Under the pieces are notes generated by a model. It made no database searches. It saw only the letters and a list, made by a program, of their open reading frames with translations, and had not been told where the DNA came from. Made by a program: the position numbers and the translations under genes. From Actinomycetota bacterium (GTDB lineage Bacteria > Actinomycetota > Actinomycetes > Nanopelagicales > Nanopelagicaceae), in the NCBI GenBank assembly GCA_010032125.1, contig RHAU01000002.1:1-32815 (forward strand): DNA of 32,815 bases, written 5' to 3'. This document shows, in pieces, positions 1 to 8,305 of this stretch. The stretch's first letter is position 1; every line of letters starts with the position of its first letter.

Positions 1-147
1 CGCGAAGAGTATCTGGAACTCATCGAAACTTACAGTGAAGATGGTTTCGCCCAAGGTCTCGTAGCCCTAGCAATACCTGTAGACATTGAGAGCGGCTTAG
101 GAGTGGACAAGATAAAAGCTTCTCTTTCAAACCTCACCAAGCTTTAG
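1..147 (+). CDS. C-terminal end of an unrecognised protein (5' truncated)
   Basis: An open frame runs in from the left edge and ends at TAG 145-147, giving the last 48 residues (begins REEYLELIETY, ends SNLTKL). The segment is acidic with a short hydrophobic stretch (LVALAIPVDI) and carries no motif I can assign to a family. Its last 14 bases overlap the 3' end of the convergent HIT gene, as at nearly every convergent pair here. That it is coding is supported by the continuous frame and its arrangement against the neighbour. The function is unknown from this fragment. Confidence 0.6.
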   Translation, partial: REEYLELIETYSEDGFAQGLVALAIPVDIESGLGVDKIKASLSNLTKL

Positions 148-676
148 AAAGTTCGTCTCTACTCTCGGAAAGTAACTTTGGGAGGACTTTTGTTTGTCCA
201 ATAAGCGGCATGAAGTTTGCGTCACCGCTCCATCGGGGAATGATGTGTTGATGGATGTGCTCGGCAACACCGGCACCTGAAATCGCTCCTTGGTTCATGC
301 CGAGGTTGAAGCCGGCAGGACGTGAAACTTTGCGAAGTGTCTCCATAGCGTGCGAGGTGAAAAGACTCATTTCATTCCGCTCACTCTCCGTCAGATCGGT
401 GAAATCTGCGACATGTCGGAAGGTGCAGATAAGTAGATGTCCGGGGTTATACGGATAGAGGTTCAGTACCGCATACACCTCTACTCCTCGAGCAATAATC
501 AATCCGTCTTCATCGTTTTTCTTCGCAATGTCGCAGAAAGGACAACCGACGTCATTAGATGACAGTGGCCGATTTTCGCCGGAGAGATAGGCCATTCGAT
601 GGGGAGCCCACAGTCGCGCCCATCTATCGGGAACTCCTACTCCCTCATGTCCCTTCTCTGTCGATTCGGTACTCAT
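134..676 (-). CDS. HIT-family nucleotide phosphorylase/hydrolase (AP4A phosphorylase-like)
   Basis: The 180-residue protein carries the histidine-triad motif HIHQHI at residues 140-145; the middle His of the triad is the nucleophile in this superfamily. An NPGHLLI segment (77-83) precedes it, and a CPFC pair (45-48) fits the Zn-containing actinobacterial branch. Members act on dinucleoside polyphosphates such as AP4A. The ATG overlaps the thrS stop by 4 bases (ATGA), so the two genes are almost certainly cotranscribed and translationally coupled. ThrS + HIT is also the arrangement in Mycobacterium (Rv2614c/Rv2613c). AP4A is a by-product of aminoacyl-tRNA synthetases, so the pairing makes biochemical sense. 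In other actinobacteria pgsA often follows; here a convergent unrelated gene does. Confidence 0.9.
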   Translation of the reverse strand: MSTESTEKGHEGVGVPDRWARLWAPHRMAYLSGENRPLSSNDVGCPFCDIAKKNDEDGLIIARGVEVYAVLNLYPYNPGHLLICTFRHVADFTDLTESERNEMSLFTSHAMETLRKVSRPAGFNLGMNQGAISGAGVAEHIHQHIIPRWSGDANFMPLIGQTKVLPKLLSESRDELSKAW

Positions 677-2697
677 ACTTGTTTCTGATCGGCGATGGCA
701 ACAAGGACTTCGTTAATCGCATCCTCAATTGAGACTCCATTTTTCTGCTCGCCATTTCTATACCGAAAAGAAACTTTGCCGGCAGCCTGGTCCTCGCCAC
801 CTGCGATAAGCATGAAGGGAATCTTTTCCGTCTGTGCGTTACGAATCTTCTTCTGCATTCTGTCGTCGGAATCATCAATCTCAGCTCGAATACCTTTTTT
901 CTTCATCTGAGAAACAATTTCATTCAAATATGGCGCAAAGGCCTCAGCAACAGGGATTGCACGCACCTGTACCGGAGCCAACCACGGAGGAAACGCACCT
1001 GCATAATGCTCGGTGAGTACTCCAAAGAAACGTTCTATCGAACCAAAAAGCGCTCTGTGGATCATGACCGGGCGTTTGCGCGCACCGTCCGCATCTTGAA
1101 ATTCCAATTCGAAACGCTGCGGTAGTTGGAAGTCCAATTGGATGGTGGACATTTGCCAGGTTCGACCGATCGCGTCCTTCACCTGTACTGAAATTTTCGG
1201 ACCGTAGAAAGCCGCACCGCCCTTGTCGAGTACGAGTGTCAGATTCTGACGTTCGGCAACCTTGCGCAACGTTTCGGTTGCCACTTCCCAATCTTTATCT
1301 TGCCCCACGTACTTCTCATCATTGCGCGTTGAAAGTTCTAAGTAGAAATCATTTAAGCCGTAATCTCGAAGCAAATTAAGAACGAATGTCAAAAGAGAAT
1401 CCAGCTCTCCCGCCATCTGCTCGGTTGTGCAATAAATATGGGCATCATCTTGTGTAAATCCTCGTGCTCGAGTGAGTCCGTGAATAACTCCCGATTTTTC
1501 ATAACGGTAGACCGTTCCAAACTCAAAGAGCCGCAACGGTAAGTCACGATACGAACGTCCCTGTGAGGCGAAGATGAGATTGTGAAATGGACAGTTCATG
1601 GGCTTCATGTAGTACTTCTGTCCCGCTCGTTTCACAGTGCCATCGGCATGCAACTCTTCATCCATGACCATCGGCGGGTACATTCCTTCTGAATACCAAT
1701 CCAAATGTCCAGACTTCTCGAACAATATGGATTTAGTCAGATGCGGTGAATAGACAAACTGATACCCCTCTTCAACATGGCGTTTTCGCGAGTACTCCTC
1801 CATCGCCATCCGAACAATTCCGCCCTTGGGATGAAAGACCGCGAGACCTGAACCAATCTCCTCAGGAAATGAAAAAAGATCGAGTTCGGCTCCAAGTCTT
1901 CGATGATCTCGCCGTTCAGCTTCGGCTAACAGGTTGAGATAAGCATCGAGTTTTTCCGTGCTCGGCCAAGCAGTTCCATAGATTCTCTGAAGCATCGGAT
2001 TCTTTTCCGAACCGCGCCAATAAGCTCCCGCAGTCCGCATCAATTTGAAGGCAGGAATGTATTTCGTCGAAGGAAGGTGCGGACCACGACAGAGATCGCC
2101 CCACACCGCTTTTCCATCTCGTCCGAGATTGTCATAGATAGTTAACTCGCTTCCGCCAACCTCAACCGATGCGCCTTCAGCGGCCTCGCCGGATTTAAGT
2201 TTTATTAATTCACACTTGTAAGGTTCCGATGCAAGTTCGGCTAGCGCCGATTCATCGCTGACCACTCGCCTCTTGAATCTTTGACCATCCTTAATGATTT
2301 TCTTCATCGCACTTTCAAGCGCGACTAAATCTTCTGGAGTAAAAGGTCTCTCAGGATCAAAGTCATAATAAAAGCCATCTGTGATGGGTGGTCCAATACC
2401 CAATCGCGTCTGGGAAAAAAGGTGTTGAACTGCTTGCGCTAAGACGTGCGCAGTCGAATGACGTAGAACGTTGAGCCCGTCGGCAGAATCAATCGAGATG
2501 AATTCAATGACATCCCCGTCTCGAAGATCACTCCAAAGATCACGAAGCTCGCCATTGATTCGACAAACGATAATTGCCTGCTCTGAAGGTTTGACTCGCT
2601 CGGGAAACATTTCCTCCAATACATGAGTTGCTTTCGCATCTAAGGAGACGTCGCGCTTCATTCCATCTGCCGTTATCTGAATACGTTGCGACACCAC
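673..2697 (-). CDS. thrS: Threonine--tRNA ligase
   Basis: The 674-residue product has the full ThrRS domain order. A TGS domain spans about 1-65. The editing domain has both zinc-like motifs intact (H80-x3-H84 and C203-x3-H207). The class II catalytic core carries the Zn ligands C369 (in MNCPFHN), H420 (DDAH) and H547 (VMIHRA), and motif 2 around RYEKSGVIHGLTRARGF (398-414). A C-terminal anticodon-binding domain follows from about 575. It charges tRNA-Thr and should be able to edit mis-charged Ser. The frame begins with two consecutive GTG codons; I took the first, and the second is equally possible. No strong ribosome site is visible. It is the first gene of the thrS-HIT operon. Confidence 0.97.
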   Translation of the reverse strand: MVSQRIQITADGMKRDVSLDAKATHVLEEMFPERVKPSEQAIIVCRINGELRDLWSDLRDGDVIEFISIDSADGLNVLRHSTAHVLAQAVQHLFSQTRLGIGPPITDGFYYDFDPERPFTPEDLVALESAMKKIIKDGQRFKRRVVSDESALAELASEPYKCELIKLKSGEAAEGASVEVGGSELTIYDNLGRDGKAVWGDLCRGPHLPSTKYIPAFKLMRTAGAYWRGSEKNPMLQRIYGTAWPSTEKLDAYLNLLAEAERRDHRRLGAELDLFSFPEEIGSGLAVFHPKGGIVRMAMEEYSRKRHVEEGYQFVYSPHLTKSILFEKSGHLDWYSEGMYPPMVMDEELHADGTVKRAGQKYYMKPMNCPFHNLIFASQGRSYRDLPLRLFEFGTVYRYEKSGVIHGLTRARGFTQDDAHIYCTTEQMAGELDSLLTFVLNLLRDYGLNDFYLELSTRNDEKYVGQDKDWEVATETLRKVAERQNLTLVLDKGGAAFYGPKISVQVKDAIGRTWQMSTIQLDFQLPQRFELEFQDADGARKRPVMIHRALFGSIERFFGVLTEHYAGAFPPWLAPVQVRAIPVAEAFAPYLNEIVSQMKKKGIRAEIDDSDDRMQKKIRNAQTEKIPFMLIAGGEDQAAGKVSFRYRNGEQKNGVSIEDAINEVLVAIADQKQV

Positions 2698-2722
2698 GGC
2701 AGGTTACCAGCGAGCCTTTCTC

Positions 2723-3043
2723 TTAGGCGTAATGAATTGCAATGAGAATGATCGAGATGATCGTTGCAACAGCGGCGATTGCGTATTTGAGCCATAAAGG
2801 AATTCCAACTTTTTCCGACGCTGCAGCCGCAAAAGTTTTTGTCTTAAGAATTGCTCGAGATGCCCAGGCAAACTCCGTTGCCAAAATTCCGAGACCGGCA
2901 AGGAGAATTAATAGTCCTGGCCCTGGCGCAAAAAGAAGAATCGTTCCAATTGTGGTAACTAACCCGCCTGTCACTCCGATGAAAAGGCGCCATACAAGCG
3001 ATCCATATGCGGTGCTACGTAGCTGAGCGATAAACCTTTTCAC
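2723..3043 (-). CDS. PGPGW-family (TIGR02611-like) small membrane protein
   Basis: This 106-residue protein has a basic N-terminus and three hydrophobic segments (about 22-40, 43-60, 86-104). The centre reads FAPGPGLLILLAGLGIL followed by EFAWA, the hallmark of the PGPGW transmembrane family common in actinobacteria. Its function is not established. The start is GTG at 3041-3043. It lies 25 bases upstream of thrS on the same strand, so it may share its transcript. Confidence 0.85.
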   Translation of the reverse strand: MKRFIAQLRSTAYGSLVWRLFIGVTGGLVTTIGTILLFAPGPGLLILLAGLGILATEFAWASRAILKTKTFAAAASEKVGIPLWLKYAIAAVATIISIILIAIHYA

Positions 3044-3110
3044 GCAGTAATTTTACCTTTTCGAACTTTGCGGCGATACGGTAGATTCGCCCTCTCGAAA
3101 ATCGAGAAAT

Positions 3111-3183
3111 GCGGACGTAGCGCAGTTGGTAGCGCGGAACCTTGCCAAGGTTCAGGTCGCGGGTTCGACCCCCGTCGTCCGCT
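3111..3183 (+). tRNA. tRNA-Gly (anticodon GCC)
   Basis: A full cloverleaf folds. The acceptor GCGGACG pairs with CGTCCGC, the D stem is GCGC/GCGC, the anticodon stem is GAACC/GGTTC, and the T loop is TTCGACC. The anticodon GCC is at 3144-3146. The discriminator is T3183 and CCA is not encoded. It is first in a Gly-Cys-Val cluster. Confidence 0.97.
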
Positions 3184-3216
3184 CTTAGTGCCAGTTAGCA
3201 ATCAGTACGTTGATTT

Positions 3217-3287
3217 GGTGGAGTGGCCGAGAGGCGAGGCTCGGGACTGCAAATCCCGCTACACGGGTTCAAATCCCGTCTCCACCT
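3217..3287 (+). tRNA. tRNA-Cys (anticodon GCA)
   Basis: The acceptor GGTGGAG pairs with CTCCACC. The anticodon stem CGGGA/TCCCG surrounds a CTGCAAA loop with anticodon GCA at 3249-3251. The T arm is CGGG-TTCAAAT-CCCG. The discriminator is T, the usual identity element of tRNA-Cys. CCA is not encoded. Confidence 0.97.
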
Positions 3288-3322
3288 CGATCGTTTTTTA
3301 CAAATGTATAGTTAGCAGAGAC

Positions 3323-3397
3323 GGACGATTAGCGCAGCGGTAGCGCACTTCCTTGACATGGAAGGGGTCACTGGTTCGATCCCAGTATCGTCCACCA
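3323..3397 (+). tRNA. tRNA-Val (anticodon GAC), with encoded CCA
   Basis: The acceptor GGACGAT pairs with ATCGTCC. The D stem is GCGC/GCGC, the anticodon stem CTTCC/GGAAG with loop TTGACAT (anticodon GAC), and the T arm ACTGG-TTCGATC-CCAGT. The mature tRNA body ends at 3394. CCA is encoded at 3395-3397, unlike the two tRNAs upstream. Confidence 0.97.
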
Positions 3398-3440
3398 GAA
3401 ATACCATTCCCAATTCATCCCATCTCTACACTTCCACGTC

Positions 3441-4247
3441 ATGAAGACCTTCGCTTATCCCCCGCCAAGCGACGGGAAACCTTTCCGATTAACAATGGGT
3501 CTTCGCGAACTTAATCCCGCTGTCTGGTTTGAAATCGATGGCATTGAAGCCGATTTAATTGAGCGAAAAACTTTGATAGACGTGAAGCGTGAGATTGTTT
3601 TCCAGGAACTGCCCGGACATCGGGCTGCAGCGATCGAATTCTCTAATCTCATTTCCGCAAACCTAGATACTTTTCATGGCAAGAGGTTCAGAATCAATCC
3701 CGACGGAGATCATCCCTTCATTCAATTGAGTGACGAGATAGCAGAAGATCTCTGTCTCTTAAAAAAGATTGAAGGGCGTTGGATTCTCGTGGCAGCGCTC
3801 GTTGTTTTTCCCTCCCGATGGGACTTGCGAGAGAAGATCGGATTGGACATTGATGCAATTCATGGACCGGTCCCTGGATACACAACAGATCTTCAACCTT
3901 TGATGTCATACACCTTTGATCGAATCACGGAGACCCGACCGGTCTGGCGAAGAAACTGGTCGCTACATTCGACTCCAGAGTTACACGAGCCCACTTATAC
4001 GCCTCATAATGCAATGCCGAATCAGTATTGGTGGCGAACAGAGCGTCAAACATTGACTCGACTGCCGCAACAGGACTATCTCCTTTTCACTATCCGAAAT
4101 CGCGCTGAACCATTGAGCTGGATACTCAACGATCCCGTTGCTAAATCCGCCTTTGCCGAGACTTTGCGATCATTAACTCCCGAGATGGTGGAATACAAAA
4201 GAATCGTTCAGGATCGCGACGCGCTTGTTGCTTACCTAACAGATTGA
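3441..4247 (+). CDS. DUF3445 / haem-dependent oxidative N-demethylase alpha-like protein
   Basis: The 268-residue protein matches the DUF3445 (HODM alpha-like) family. Supporting segments are FPSRWDLREKIG (123-134) followed by HGPVPGY, then VWRRNWSLH (168-176), then WWRTERQTLTRLP with FTIRN downstream. Characterised members are haem proteins with a PAS-like fold that oxidatively demethylate dimethylamine. The partner redox subunits of that system are not in this window. At 268 residues it is slightly short for the family. It follows the tRNA-Val gene by 43 bases and precedes uppP by 24 bases, with no functional link obvious. Family assignment is firm; substrate and partners are unknown. Confidence 0.8.
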   Translation: MKTFAYPPPSDGKPFRLTMGLRELNPAVWFEIDGIEADLIERKTLIDVKREIVFQELPGHRAAAIEFSNLISANLDTFHGKRFRINPDGDHPFIQLSDEIAEDLCLLKKIEGRWILVAALVVFPSRWDLREKIGLDIDAIHGPVPGYTTDLQPLMSYTFDRITETRPVWRRNWSLHSTPELHEPTYTPHNAMPNQYWWRTERQTLTRLPQQDYLLFTIRNRAEPLSWILNDPVAKSAFAETLRSLTPEMVEYKRIVQDRDALVAYLTD

Positions 4248-4271
4248 TGAGCGGGCGGTAGTTTTTCGACA

Positions 4272-5102
4272 ATGGGAAATTTCCTAGAGCCGATCTTTCT
4301 TGGTTTGATCCAAGGTCTCACAGAATTTCTACCTATTTCATCGAGCGCCCATCTGCGCATTGCGGGCGAATTTTTCAACACGCCCGTTGATCCTGGCGCG
4401 ACCTTTACCGCGATCACTCAAATAGGAACTGAATTGGCAGTTCTTCTTTATTTCAGAAGGGAAATTCTCTCCATTCTCCGGTCTTTGCTCCGGTACGTGA
4501 CAACGCGCAATCTGGAACCAGATGGACGACTTGGACTCTTGATTATCGTAGGAACCTTGCCCATCGTCATTTTTGGATTCCTAGGTCAGGAGACCATTCG
4601 CTCAACTTTTAGATCATTGTGGCTCATCGCAACTGTTTTGATTGTTTTTGGATTAATTCTGGGCGCCGCGGACCGTTTTGGACGAAGCGAGAAAAAGATT
4701 GATCAACTCAATGCGCGTGATGCAATTCTTTATGGCCTAGCCCAATCCCTAGCCCTGATACCTGGAGTTTCACGGTCAGGTGCAACGATTGCTATGGGCA
4801 GAATCATGGGATACGACCGTGTCACCGCACTTCGTTATTCATTCCTCCTCGCACTCCCCGCAGTTTTCGCCAGCGGATTCTTTGAGTTGTATAAAGCGGT
4901 CAATGAAGCAACTCCAACTGGGGGCTACTCGCTCGTCGATACTGGAATCGCCACTGTGGTTGCCTTTGTCGTTGGTTATCTGATGATCGCTTGGTTACTC
5001 AAGTTTGTTTCGACAAAGAGTTTTATGCCCTTCGTCGTCTACCGAGTCTTCCTCGGTTCCCTCGTACTATTCCTGCTGTCGCAAGGAATGATCAACGCTT
5101 AA
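4272..5102 (+). CDS. uppP: Undecaprenyl-diphosphatase (UppP/BacA)
   Basis: This is a 276-residue multi-pass membrane protein. Both family motifs are present: QGLTEFLPISSSAHL (14-28, with E18, the Ser triplet 23-25 and H27) and PGVSRSG (164-170, with R168). It recycles undecaprenyl pyrophosphate to the monophosphate carrier for peptidoglycan synthesis at the outer face of the membrane. Length is normal. The TAA stop (5100-5102) overlaps the stop of the convergent M3 peptidase inside a shared TTAA palindrome (5099-5102). Confidence 0.95.
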   Translation: MGNFLEPIFLGLIQGLTEFLPISSSAHLRIAGEFFNTPVDPGATFTAITQIGTELAVLLYFRREILSILRSLLRYVTTRNLEPDGRLGLLIIVGTLPIVIFGFLGQETIRSTFRSLWLIATVLIVFGLILGAADRFGRSEKKIDQLNARDAILYGLAQSLALIPGVSRSGATIAMGRIMGYDRVTALRYSFLLALPAVFASGFFELYKAVNEATPTGGYSLVDTGIATVVAFVVGYLMIAWLLKFVSTKSFMPFVVYRVFLGSLVLFLLSQGMINA

Positions 5103-7156
5103 TTAAGACCGCGCCTTTTGAGCAACGGTTCAATCACAGCATCTCGTCCCCGGAAATTTCGAAACATCTGCATCGAATCTATGGAGCCACCACGGCTGAG
5201 AAGTTCATTTCTAAAATGATCACCATTTGCTCGCGTTAACCCACCATTTTCCTTAAACCATTCGACGGCATCAGCATCAAGAACTTCGCTCCAGATATAG
5301 CCGTAATAACCCGATGAATATCCGCCCGCGAAAATATGCGAGAAATATGTGGTTCGATAGCGAGTAGGAACTGGGGTGTAATCAAACCCATAGTTGCGAA
5401 GCGCTATAGCTTCAAACTCTTCGACCTCGCCAAACTCAGTAGTTGAATCAATTTCATGCCATGCGAGATCGAGAATTGCAGCGGCAAGATAACTTGTCGT
5501 TGCGTGACCTTCGTTGAAAGTTTCTGACTTTCGAATGCGATCAATCCACTCCTGCGGTAAAGGCTCTTGCGTTTGGTGATGACGAGCGTAGTTATTTACT
5601 ACTTCGGGCCAGAGAATCCACATCTCGTTTACTTGGGAAGGGAACTCCACAAAATCACGCTGGACACTCGTTCCCGAAGTTCGAGGGTACGTAACGTTCG
5701 ATAAAAGTCCATGCAATGCGTGGCCAAATTCGTGGAAGAGAGTGGTCGTCTCGGCCAAGGTCAGTAACGTCACTTCACCGGCAGCAGGCTTGGGAATATT
5801 GAGGTTGTTCACAACAACTGGTTTTTGATTGAGAAGCCGGGATTGATTAACTAACGAATTCATCCACGCTCCCCCACGCTTGGATGGTCGGGCGTAGAAA
5901 TCAGCAATATAAAGACCGAGTTTGGAGCCATCTTCATTGTGAACCTCGAAAACTCGCGCATCATCATGATAGGCCTTGAGATCTACACGTTCAGTAAACG
6001 TTAGACCAAAAAGTTTTTCAGCCGCGTAAAAGACGCCATCATGAAGAACTTTCTCCAATTCAAAATATGGTTTAAGAAGAGTTGTATCGAGTTCGTACTT
6101 TTCTTTCCGTACTTTTTCCGTGTAGAAATCCCAATCCCAGCTTTCCAAAGTGAAACTCTCGCCCGATTTTTCAATCATCTTCTGGAGGTCTGCGCCTTCG
6201 GCACGGGCATTCTTGAGAGCAGCGGGCGCGATTCGGCGCAGCATTTCATGAACGTTTTCTGGCGTCTTTGCGGTCTGTCGCTCCGTCACATGTTCGGCAT
6301 GGCTTCGCTTTCCGAAAAGTTCGGCGCGACGCGCTCGTAGGCGCGCCATAGTTCGGGCAATTTCTCTGGTGTCATGTGCGTTCCCACGTGCGCCCTTGGA
6401 AAGTGAGGCCTTCATGATTCTCTCTCGTAGCTTCCGATTAGTAAGGGATGCGAGGAGAGGGTGCCCGGTGAAATTGACCATGGTAATTACCCACTTACCG
6501 ATGAGGCCGCGAGATTCTGCCGCAGCCTTGCACGCAGCTATTTGTTGTGGCGAAAGGCCATCAAGATCGGAGATGGAATCAACAGTAATTGCCAAATCAT
6601 TACTGTCATCAAGAACCCTTTTTGAGAATTGAGTTTCTAATTTTGAGAGCTCCTCATTTATCAACATCAACTCATCGCGCTGGGCTTGGGATAGATGCGC
6701 TCCGGCATGACGAAAATCTTTGTAATACAGCTCCAAGAGCCATTCATCCTCCGGTTGAAGATTGAGGGACTCCCTCGATTCGTAAAGCCCAGTTATACGT
6801 TCAAATAAAGCGGGGTTGAGTCGTATCCAATCCTCATGAGCGGAGAGTTCTGGCGCAATTTTCTCCTCGATTGAATCTAGGTTTGGATTCGTATCACTTG
6901 ATGTTTTATTGAAAAATACATTGAGCACTCTCGTTAACGTCTGCCCGCTTCGCTCGAGAGCGACAATTGTATTTTCAAATGTTGGTTGGGTCGAAGAACT
7001 AATGATGGCTTCAACTTCTTCCCGCTGCTCCGCAACTCCACGTTGGAATGCCGGGTAGTAGTGATCTTCAGCAAGAGATTCGTACTCGGGAAGCTCATAT
7101 TCCAATGGGCTTTTATGCAGTAGTGGGGGAACAGAACATGTTGACGCATAGCGCAC
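5099..7156 (-). CDS. M3-family zinc oligopeptidase (Dcp/OpdA type)
   Basis: The roughly 685-residue protein has the thimet-peptidase zinc motif HEFGHALH (475-482) with the third ligand Glu in DFVEFPSQ (501-508). A C-terminal Tyr/Gly-rich substrate loop (GGYSSGYYGY) is also present. It is a cytoplasmic metallopeptidase that degrades short peptides or removes C-terminal dipeptides. The start is uncertain. GTG at 7154-7156 lies inside the end of the truncated CDF-like gene (44-base overlap), and no good ribosome site precedes it. Homology to the usual N-terminus begins near PPLLHKSPLEY (10-20), so this start is close to right, and translation is probably coupled to the upstream frame. Confidence 0.9.
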   Translation of the reverse strand: MRYASTCSVPPLLHKSPLEYELPEYESLAEDHYYPAFQRGVAEQREEVEAIISSSTQPTFENTIVALERSGQTLTRVLNVFFNKTSSDTNPNLDSIEEKIAPELSAHEDWIRLNPALFERITGLYESRESLNLQPEDEWLLELYYKDFRHAGAHLSQAQRDELMLINEELSKLETQFSKRVLDDSNDLAITVDSISDLDGLSPQQIAACKAAAESRGLIGKWVITMVNFTGHPLLASLTNRKLRERIMKASLSKGARGNAHDTREIARTMARLRARRAELFGKRSHAEHVTERQTAKTPENVHEMLRRIAPAALKNARAEGADLQKMIEKSGESFTLESWDWDFYTEKVRKEKYELDTTLLKPYFELEKVLHDGVFYAAEKLFGLTFTERVDLKAYHDDARVFEVHNEDGSKLGLYIADFYARPSKRGGAWMNSLVNQSRLLNQKPVVVNNLNIPKPAAGEVTLLTLAETTTLFHEFGHALHGLLSNVTYPRTSGTSVQRDFVEFPSQVNEMWILWPEVVNNYARHHQTQEPLPQEWIDRIRKSETFNEGHATTSYLAAAILDLAWHEIDSTTEFGEVEEFEAIALRNYGFDYTPVPTRYRTTYFSHIFAGGYSSGYYGYIWSEVLDADAVEWFKENGGLTRANGDHFRNELLSRGGSIDSMQMFRNFRGRDAVIEPLLKRRGLN

Positions 7157-7466
7157 CTGCGCCCACTAGGGACATTCCGTTTCCGTTAGGTGTAACCGGA
7201 TCCAATACTTTAGAGATCGCAGACCAGAGAAATGCCCCCGCGGGAGCCAGAAGAAGCGCTGCAAGGAAATAACTGAGTCGAGCACGTGCCGTCACGCTCC
7301 AGGCAAAGGCAAGAAAAATCAAGGCATTTACTGCAGCATCTTCTAGAAAATCTAATGAGTCCGAGAAAAGCGCCACCGAATTAAATTGGTGCGCAAAATA
7401 GAATTCAACTCCGAAATAGATTAAATTCAGAACTCCCACTATAACAACGGTTCGTCTCAGTGTCAT
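7113..7466 (-). pseudogene. Truncated cation-diffusion-facilitator-like membrane protein
   Basis: The 117-residue frame has the N-terminal half of a CDF-type transporter: a first helix MTLRRTVVIVGVLNL, the acidic helix SDSLDFLEDA (35-44), a third helix with an AFAWSVTARAR loop, and a fourth starting at GMSLVGAGAL. Family proteins of this subgroup are about 200 residues. This one stops six residues after ALCVNMF, just where the M3 peptidase begins, so helices 5-6 and their metal-binding residues are missing. Its ATG overlaps the hydrolase stop by 4 bases (ATGA). It may be a remnant kept because it couples translation of the peptidase, or a functional short form; I favour a remnant. Confidence 0.6.
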
Positions 7467-8248
7467 CGACGTGAACCCACAACTTTTTCGATGAACTGAA
7501 CTGAGTTCGCAAAAATGGTTTCGGCATCGAAATCTAAAGTCGCAACGTGGTAACTGTTTGCCAATTCGATGCGCACTTTATCTGCGCTACCAATTTCATC
7601 CATGATGATCTCTGAATTAGATGCTTTGAGTACGTGGTCATCAATGCTATGAAATAGGAGCAGTGGCACTTCAATACTTGGAAGTGACTTTCGAGTTATT
7701 TTGAGGAATTTGTGCAATTCAGCAACGCCTTTCGTAGGTAAAGCGTCATAGCCCCACTCGGTGACACCGGGCTTCTTAATGTCATCGCCAACGCTAGGTC
7801 GTTTTGCGACGAGGTGCTTGATCAAACCTACAAAATTTATTGCGAGGTCAGGAATATGAATCATCGGATTAACTAGCACTATTCCAGAAATTTTCTCTCT
7901 TAACTTCGCACGCGCTGCTACATGAAGGGTGTTACCGCCTCCCATGGAGAGTCCAAAGACAAAGACATAGTCACATTCCTCTGCGAGAAGTGAGAGTTCG
8001 GATTCAGCCTTTGCTGGCCATTGGGGCCACTTCACTTTGTTGAGATCCTGCCATCGAGTTCCATGACCCGGTATCAAAGGAACCCGAACGGTAAAACCAC
8101 GATCGTTGAGAAAGTGTGCCCACGGACGCATCGATGCAGGCGAACCTGTGAAGCCATGAAGTAGTAGCACTCCGATTTTCTTATGCGAACCATGTCCGGG
8201 ACCATAAAAATCTTGAAGATACCCAGCGGGAGCGCCTTCGACAGCCAT
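7463..8248 (-). CDS. Alpha/beta hydrolase, carboxylesterase / monoacylglycerol-lipase-like
   Basis: The 261-residue protein has an oxyanion-hole segment LLLHGFTGSP (28-37), the nucleophile elbow GLSMGG (99-104, S101), the acid D204 in SIDDHV and the base H234 in NSYHVATLD. This combination resembles the Est30-type carboxylesterases. The natural substrate is unknown; short-chain esters or monoacylglycerols are plausible. There is no signal peptide, so it should be cytoplasmic. It heads an operon with the truncated CDF gene and the M3 peptidase. The next gene is divergent, leaving 57 bases if that gene starts at 8306. Confidence 0.88.
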   Translation of the reverse strand: MAVEGAPAGYLQDFYGPGHGSHKKIGVLLLHGFTGSPASMRPWAHFLNDRGFTVRVPLIPGHGTRWQDLNKVKWPQWPAKAESELSLLAEECDYVFVFGLSMGGGNTLHVAARAKLREKISGIVLVNPMIHIPDLAINFVGLIKHLVAKRPSVGDDIKKPGVTEWGYDALPTKGVAELHKFLKITRKSLPSIEVPLLLFHSIDDHVLKASNSEIIMDEIGSADKVRIELANSYHVATLDFDAETIFANSVQFIEKVVGSRR

Positions 8249-8305
8249 AAGCGCACATTAGGGCCAATTCCAAGTGATGTCACCGATCTCTCGTACTTTC
8301 TACCA

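Noticed and set aside
3068..3343. Open frame of 91 codons across the tRNA cluster
   Set aside because: It covers tRNA-Gly and tRNA-Cys and is a by-product of the tRNA sequences; no ribosome site or family similarity.
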